Of a stretch of 64,000 nucleotides of DNA, positions 58,702-64,000 are shown piece after piece. Numbering within the stretch: the first letter of the stretch is position 1; each line of letters begins with the position of its first letter. A program made the translations under genes and the position numbers. Source of the DNA: Akebia trifoliata (lineage: Eukaryota > Streptophyta > Magnoliopsida > Ranunculales > Lardizabalaceae); NCBI GenBank assembly GCA_017979445.1, contig CM030708.1, positions 35,716,721 through 35,780,720 on the forward strand. Reading direction: 5' to 3'. Under the pieces are notes generated by a model, which was not told where the DNA came from, made no database searches, and worked only from the letters and a program-made list of their open reading frames with translations.

Positions 58702-60752
58702 AGTGCTTGACTTTCTTCTAACAAATAATATTATGAATTGTGATAATCTGACTCCCCTACATAGCCAAAATATTATCCTTACGTGGCATGTGCTAGAACC
58801 ATAAAATTTTCCTCTGGATTCACATTTGCGCATCTCCACGAATATGTGCAGTTGTGTATCCCAAGGTAGGTGGACCAGACCATTTAGTGACTAAACTTAG
58901 AATGTGCTTGTTAAGAAAAAGTTGGATATTTAACAACTGTCAAGTTGCTAAAGACGGGTATGTTTGATAAAGGAAAATTCACCAAAAGAATTGAATATTC
59001 AAGAGTTAAACTCTCGAATGTATCGTAGCTTTTGTGTTTGGTTATTATGAGAGTTCAACTTACCTCCTATGCTTCTTCCCCAAATTGGAAAGAGATCTTA
59101 CCTCCATGGATGCTTTGCTCTGGTTCTCATTATTTATAGTTTACAGAGAGAGAGAGAGAGAGAGCGAGAAAGAGAGATTATTGTCTTTCATGAGTGTTTG
59201 CAAAATTCAAAAGATTAAAAATAAGGTTTGATAGTAGAGGACAGAGCATTGGATTGGATGTGGCTCAGGAAGAAGAAGAAGGGAGATGACTGGGGCTAGG
59301 GAAGAAAAAGGAGAGAGAGAGAAAGAGTACCTACGATGGAGAGCATGATTGTCGACGAATGTTCTCAACATCCTATTATACAAACATGCCATATTACCTA
59401 TTTTTATTAGGTAAGACTTTAACTTATCTATTAGCTAATGCCTAAGGGTTGGAGAGATGGCCAAGACCATACCTCAGGAACCGTAAATCTTAAGTTGCGA
59501 TCCTTCTTCCTTTTTGTGGGTGACTTTCACAGCTCCTCTAACTCTTTCCTTGAGTCTGGATATTTGATGATTCATACGACCACCCTGGAAATAGTTCCCT
59601 CCGACAAACAATTCGGTATTAATTACCACAAAGTAACAAATCTAAATAATTTGCAAGCTTGCATACGTTTTCCTTTTAAGAGGTGATATTTATAGGTCCT
59701 TTCACGTGGGCCTTTCCTAATTAGGCACCTTGCCTTTATGTATTCGAATATTTCCTTCCTTGACTTTCCCAACGGTTATAATTGAGCATGCAGACAATGA
59801 TGTGTTCTCAGAAGTTTGTTTGTTTAATAACAAGAAAATGTAGTTGAGATTTACTTTTTCTGGATTACTTGGAATGGGATTTTATATTCTGCCTTACACT
59901 TTACATTTTGTTTGGACTGAAAGAAATGGAGAGAAGAGAAGATAAGAAAAAGGAATCAACTTTTTCTTCATTCCTTTTGTTTGAGAAGTTTAGTGAGGAG
60001 AAAAGAGAAAGTTAACAGAAAAAAAAAGTAGGAGAAAAGAAATTGTTCAATTTTTTTCTCCCCCAAAGAGAAAGTTCCTCCCCCGCCCCCCAGAATGTAT
60101 CTTAGTGTGTGTTTGATAACACTTCTGAAATCTGAATGGAGGTGGTCCACCATTAATATTCAAACTTCAGATCTCTAAATCATGTTTGTTTAGTTTCAGA
60201 TTTCAGAATAAGAACATAGTTTCAACGAAATAAAATCAGCGATAAAAAGTTGCTGGGGGAAGTTCTGAAATCTAAAAAATTAATTTATATCTATAATACC
60301 CTCCTAAAAATAACTATTTCTATCTATTATCCCTTATTTATAAAAATCCTTAAACCCTTACCTTTAATTTTTCTTCTTACCTCTCATTTTTCTTCTACAT
60401 CTCCTTCCTGTCCAACTCGATTGTTAAGACCTACACAGGTATGTGCATCTACCATCACTCTATTGTTCTTCCTTGATTGATTAACAACATGTGAATCTAG
60501 TATTGAGAAAACCCCAAAATCAAACCTTAAACAAACAACCAAATAAAAAATTAAAACTTCAACAAAAACTCAAAAATCTCAAACAACTGACCGAACCTAT
60601 TATGGAGAAATAGAATAAAAGTAGAAATTGAGTATTACCTTGTTTCTATTTTTTGTGTGTGGGTATCTCAATCCTTTGAAAGGATTTGAACGACTTGGTT
60701 GGTATAGAGACAAACTTCTCGATGAACAAAACTGTAGATCTCTTCTTGTGCA
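58702..60752. other. Intergenic region between tRNA-Gln and the solo LTR
   Basis: Contains a (GA)n run at about 59143-59165 and purine-rich patches near 59270-59330 and 59920-60030. Around 60110-60210 the words TTCTGAAATCTGAA and TTCAGATTTCAGAA recur in inverse orientation, perhaps a small decayed MITE. No coding-like segment was found. Confidence 0.45.
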
Positions 60753-62454
60753 TGTGGACATGGGATTTTCGTCATTTTGAAATATCCCTCCACTTTGGGG
60801 TGTTTTGGAGTCGTCACCATTCATTTTTGGTAAGGGGGTGTGAATGGTCACCCGATGTAACATTTTTCGAAAATCATGTCATTTTTTACTTTTGATGACT
60901 CTTGTATGAATAAAGTACATTTGATTCAAGGGTAAGGGGGTCCATTTATGGAGTAGGGAAGGTGTGAGGCACCTTACTCCATCCATCGTTGGTGGTAATC
61001 TCGGATTCGATCTTTTAAAATAAAAAGAAAAATAAAATAAAAAAGAGTCGATATGTGCCCTCAAGTATGAGGGGCTTTAATGTTAGTTCAAACCATTGAG
61101 GGCACCCTTATTGAAGAAGGGGCCATTTGGTGATTTAAAACATTGTAGTGCGTGCAAATGTGTAGAAAAGAGGGTGAGTAGAAGATGGGAGTTGAAGGGG
61201 TATTCTTTTGTCAAACCCACTTTGATCTAATCTTGATCTTCTTTGGTCTTCAAAGATGTACCCCTTGATGAGTCTTCTTTTTCTTTTCTTAATTTGTTTG
61301 AGAAAAGGTTGAGAGTTAAGAGTTATGAGATGAGTTGAGAGTTGATGGTGGTTAGAGAGTTGAGGTGAGTTGTGATTTTTTTTTGAGGTGTTCTTCTTAA
61401 TTTTTCATTAGGGATTTAGAGTTGAGAATGAGGGGGATTTTATAGAGTTTGAGAGTTATTTTGAAGGGTAAAATTGGGTGAAATAAAGAAAAATGATAGA
61501 ATGGTGTGGGGTTTAAGAGAGGGGTATGTGTAAATTGATAGGGATTGAAGGGTATTTGTGTAAGAAGGTTAAATGGGTGAGTTTTGACCCAAATGGTTTG
61601 GATCCTACCCAACCCATTTGGGTAGAGTGTTTAGTGAGATGAGATGATGGGTGTTTAAGATGGTGGTTGTGATTGAGTGGTGTTTGATTTAAGAAAATGA
61701 AGGATTTAAGAGAGTGGTTGATGATATTTTGGGAGGGTGAGGGAGATAATGCCATGTGTCAAAGTGGGTGAAAATGTAGGGTTGAGATGAGTTGATGAGA
61801 GAGGATAAGTGTTTGATTTGAGAAGAGGGGTGTAGGTTTAGGTTGTAGAGATGGGTTTGTACGTAATGATAATGGTAGATTAGGGAGAGATATGATGATG
61901 GTAGATTAAGGGGAGGTGTAGGTTGTACGTATTTGATTTGAAAGAATGGATAGGGTAGGTTAGGGGGGAGGTGTAGGTTGGAGGTGTGGGTAGATGATAT
62001 TTAAAGAAAAGTAATGGGATAGTTAATTTTTTAGAGAAAGGTGATGGGAGTTGGTGGTTGGATGAGGGAGGTGAGAGGGGGTGATGACATGTGTTATACC
62101 TTGATGATATTGGGTGATTGGTTGTGGTGTTGGACTTGGGTAATGTGTTAGGTTGAGTTGAATGGGATTGGGTAATGGGTAGAATAAGAATGGGTTTAGG
62201 TTGAATTGAATGGGCTTGGGTATTGGGTAGAATAATGATGGGTTTGTGCTTACATTGGATTGAGCTTAAGAATGTAGGAGGGTGATGAGATGTTTGGGTC
62301 CATGGGCCACGTGAGTAGCCTTGGGCCGTTTATTGAAAATAGGATGACAAAATACATTGTATTTTTGTAGGTTTGGGCCTCGGAGCCAATTCTAATTTTT
62401 TTCGATTTTTGGGGCATTTTGCGTCGAGGGCCCGTTCAAATTTGGGTGTCTATA
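60753..62454 (+). mobile_element. Solo LTR of a Ty3/gypsy-like retrotransposon, with target duplication
   Basis: Begins TGTGGACATGGGATTTTCGT and ends TTGGGTGTCTATA. It is flanked by GTGCA at 60748-60752 and again at 62455-62459, a perfect 5-bp target site duplication. The internal words GGAGTCGTCACC, GGTGTGAGGCACCTTACTCC and GCGTCGAGGGCCCGTTCAAA match, from memory, LTRs of plant gypsy elements of the Tat/Ogre type, whose ends read GGTGTCTACA. Here the terminal CA has mutated to TA. At 1702 bases there is no gag-pol, PBS or PPT, so it is a solo LTR left by recombination. The centre is strongly G/T-biased. Confidence 0.82.
62152..62244. repeat. Two-copy 44-base tandem repeat inside the solo LTR
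   Basis: TTGAATGGGATTGGGTAATG and TTGAATGGGCTTGGGTATTG begin two consecutive near-identical units, each followed by GGTAGAATAA and ATGGGTTT. The repeat lies in the G/T-rich part of the LTR. Confidence 0.8.
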
Positions 62455-62651
62455 GTGCAGACCTCAGATTAGTGTAGTGTTGAGTCGTTCATTTTCTTGG
62501 TGAATAAAACTGCATATCTTTTCCTATTTTTCGACGGTGTTGTCCGACGATGTTCGTTCTCCCCTCTCGGTCGGCGTTTGCCAACTACTAGAGCAAGTAA
62601 GACTACATACTGTTAATGAACTTAAAGAATCGAAGAATATATATATATATA

Positions 62652-63033
62652 GGGTCAGGTTCAAGGGCCATATGAGAAAACATATGTAAAAACTTTCGTT
62701 TTTAATAAAATTTTAAAATATGGGTTAGAAATTTTGGATTGAGCTGATTTTTTGTGAGGATGATCTCTATGATGGGAAGATCATCCAAAAAAAAAAATCA
62801 GCCCAATCTGAAACTTCTAACCCTATAAAAAGTGATTTAGAACGTGGACCGTCGATTTTTTACCAATTTTTATCACTAATTTGTAAATCACTTTTGATGG
62901 ATAGTTTCTGATTGAGTTGATTTTTTGTGAGGATGATCTTTTCATCATAATGACCATCTTTGCAAAAAATCAGCTCAATCCAAAACCTCTAACTCTTATT
63001 TTGAAAAACGAAAGTTTTTTCATATGTTTTCTC
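62652..63033 (+). mobile_element. TA-associated double-hairpin element, copy D (subfamily 2)
   Basis: Starts GGGTCAGGTTCAAGGGCCAT and contains both internal hairpins and the spacer ACGTGGACCGTCGATTTTTT. The right end stops at TTTTCTCATATAT without the expected CCCTTGAACCTGACCC, so about 18 terminal bases were lost, perhaps when copy E inserted or by slippage in the TA tract. Confidence 0.82.
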
Positions 63034-63051
63034 ATATATATATATATATAT

Positions 63052-63429
63052 GGGAAATGTTCAGCACCCTAAGTTTTACCACACACTTTAACAAACGTTT
63101 TTTGTCCTACATGGGTTAGAAGTTTTGGAATGGGCTGATTTTTGGTGAGGATGATCTCTATGATTAGAAGATCATCCTCACAAAAAATCAGCCCATTCCG
63201 AAATGTTTAGCCCCATGTTTACACGTTGAAAAATCGTGGACCGTCCATTTTTTGTAAATCAATTTTGATGGGGTTAGAAGTTTTGGAATGAGCTAATTTT
63301 TGGTGAGGATGATCTCCTCACCATAGAGATCATCCTCACCAAAAATCAGCTCATTCCGAAACTTCTAACCCATGTAAGACAAAACGCGTTTGTTAAAGTG
63401 TGTGGCAAAACTAAGGGTGCCGAACGGGA

Positions 63430-63431
<2 letters not shown>
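63052..63431 (+). mobile_element. TA-associated double-hairpin element, copy E (subfamily 1)
   Basis: A 380-base element. Starts GGGAAATGTTCAGCACCCTA and ends GGGTGCCGAACGGGACC, closest to copy B in its terminal repeats. It has two hairpins with the GATGATCTC core and the spacer AAAAATCGTGGACCGTCCAT. It lies between (TA)n tracts. Confidence 0.85.
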
Positions 63432-63477
<46 letters not shown>

Positions 63478-63481
<4 letters not shown>

Positions 63482-63844
63482 CCCTATCCGTGGCCAACAG
63501 TTTGGCAAACATTTTGGCAAACACTTTTTCAAAACATGGGTTAGAGGTCTTGGAATGGGCTGATTTTTGGTGAGGATGATCTCTACGGTGAGGAGATCAT
63601 CCTCACCAAAATTCAGCTCATTCCAAAACTTCTAGCCCCATTTTACAAGTTGAAAAATCGTGAGCCGTCCATTTTTTGTAAACCATTTTTGATGAGGTTA
63701 GAAGTTTTGGAATGGGCTGATTTTTGGTGATGATGATCTCCTCACCATAGAGATCATCCTCACCAAAAATCAGCCCATTCCAAGACCTCTAACCCATGTT
63801 TTGAAAAATGTGTTTGCCAAACTGTTGGCCATTGAACGCTACTC
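63478..63844 (+). mobile_element. TA-associated double-hairpin element, copy F (subfamily 1)
   Basis: A 367-base element and the best-preserved palindrome. The left end, GTGGCCAACAGTTTGGCAAA then CATGGGTTAGAGGTCTTGG, pairs almost perfectly with the right end, CCAAGACCTCTAACCCATG then TTTGCCAAACTGTTGGCCA. Both inner hairpins carry GGTGAGGATGATCTC and its complement. TA tracts lie on both sides (about 23 units on the left). Confidence 0.87.
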
Positions 63845-63861
63845 ATATATATATATATATA

Positions 63862-64000
63862 GGGTCAGGTTCAAGGGCCATGTGAGAAAACATGTAAGAA
63901 AACTTTCGGCGGTAAATAAAATTTTAAAATATGGGTTAGAAATTTTAGATTGAGCTGATTTTTTGTGAGGATGATCTCTATGATGGGAAGATCATCAAAA
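63862..64000 (+). mobile_element. TA-associated double-hairpin element, copy G (subfamily 2, cut by window end)
   Basis: Starts GGGTCAGGTTCAAGGGCCAT like copy D and reaches the first hairpin (GATGATCTCTATGATGGGAA) at the window edge. Confidence 0.8.

Overview
This is plant nuclear DNA, almost certainly from a eudicot. The genes have many short exons and AT-rich introns. The protein families are plant ones (a POLTERGEIST-type PP2C, a HIPP metallochaperone, an At1g16250-like F-box/kelch protein). Plant non-LTR retrotransposons, a plant-type solo LTR and a cytosolic-type tRNA-Gln gene are also present. The species cannot be named from sequence alone.

Layout. 1-313: 3' tail of a LINE. 765-7341 (-): exons 1-5 of a COQ8/ABC1-type atypical kinase; the rest of its kinase domain is not in the window. 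7342-9485: intergenic, with a degenerate TTCATCTTTA repeat field. 9486-19100 (+): complete 17-exon flap endonuclease 1 (FEN1), with three GC-AG introns and LINE/SINE debris in its large last intron. 23063-27163 (+): HAD-family pyrimidine 5'-nucleotidase-like gene with a probable 5'UTR intron. 27164-32450: mostly featureless AT-rich DNA. 32451-39905 (+): POL/PLL-type PP2C, with an antisense RTE-type LINE relic in intron 1. 40110-41532: cluster of palindromic elements inserted at TA repeats. 41779-42294 (-): HIPP-type HMA protein. 43196-47177: LINE with an inverted 5' half. 48164-58420 (-): F-box/kelch gene whose two introns are loaded with LINEs and a SINE. 58630-58701 (-): tRNA-Gln(UUG). 60753-62454: 1.7-kb solo LTR with a 5-bp target duplication. 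62652-64000: second cluster of the palindromic elements.

The genes are unrelated housekeeping or signalling genes: coenzyme Q biosynthesis, DNA replication and repair, nucleotide metabolism, meristem phosphatase signalling, metal binding and ubiquitin ligase targeting. They share no pathway. About a fifth of the window is recognisable transposon DNA, much of it inside introns.

The most novel-looking signals are: (i) a family of about 370-400-bp double-hairpin elements that sit between (TA)n tracts, in two subfamilies and two clusters; (ii) three GC-AG introns in one FEN1 gene, all with a GCATG donor; (iii) a LINE with the structure expected of twin priming; (iv) tRNA-derived SINE copies whose 3' end resembles the resident LINE tail. 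All exon boundaries were placed by hand from splice signals, reading frame and remembered family conservation. No alignment was run.
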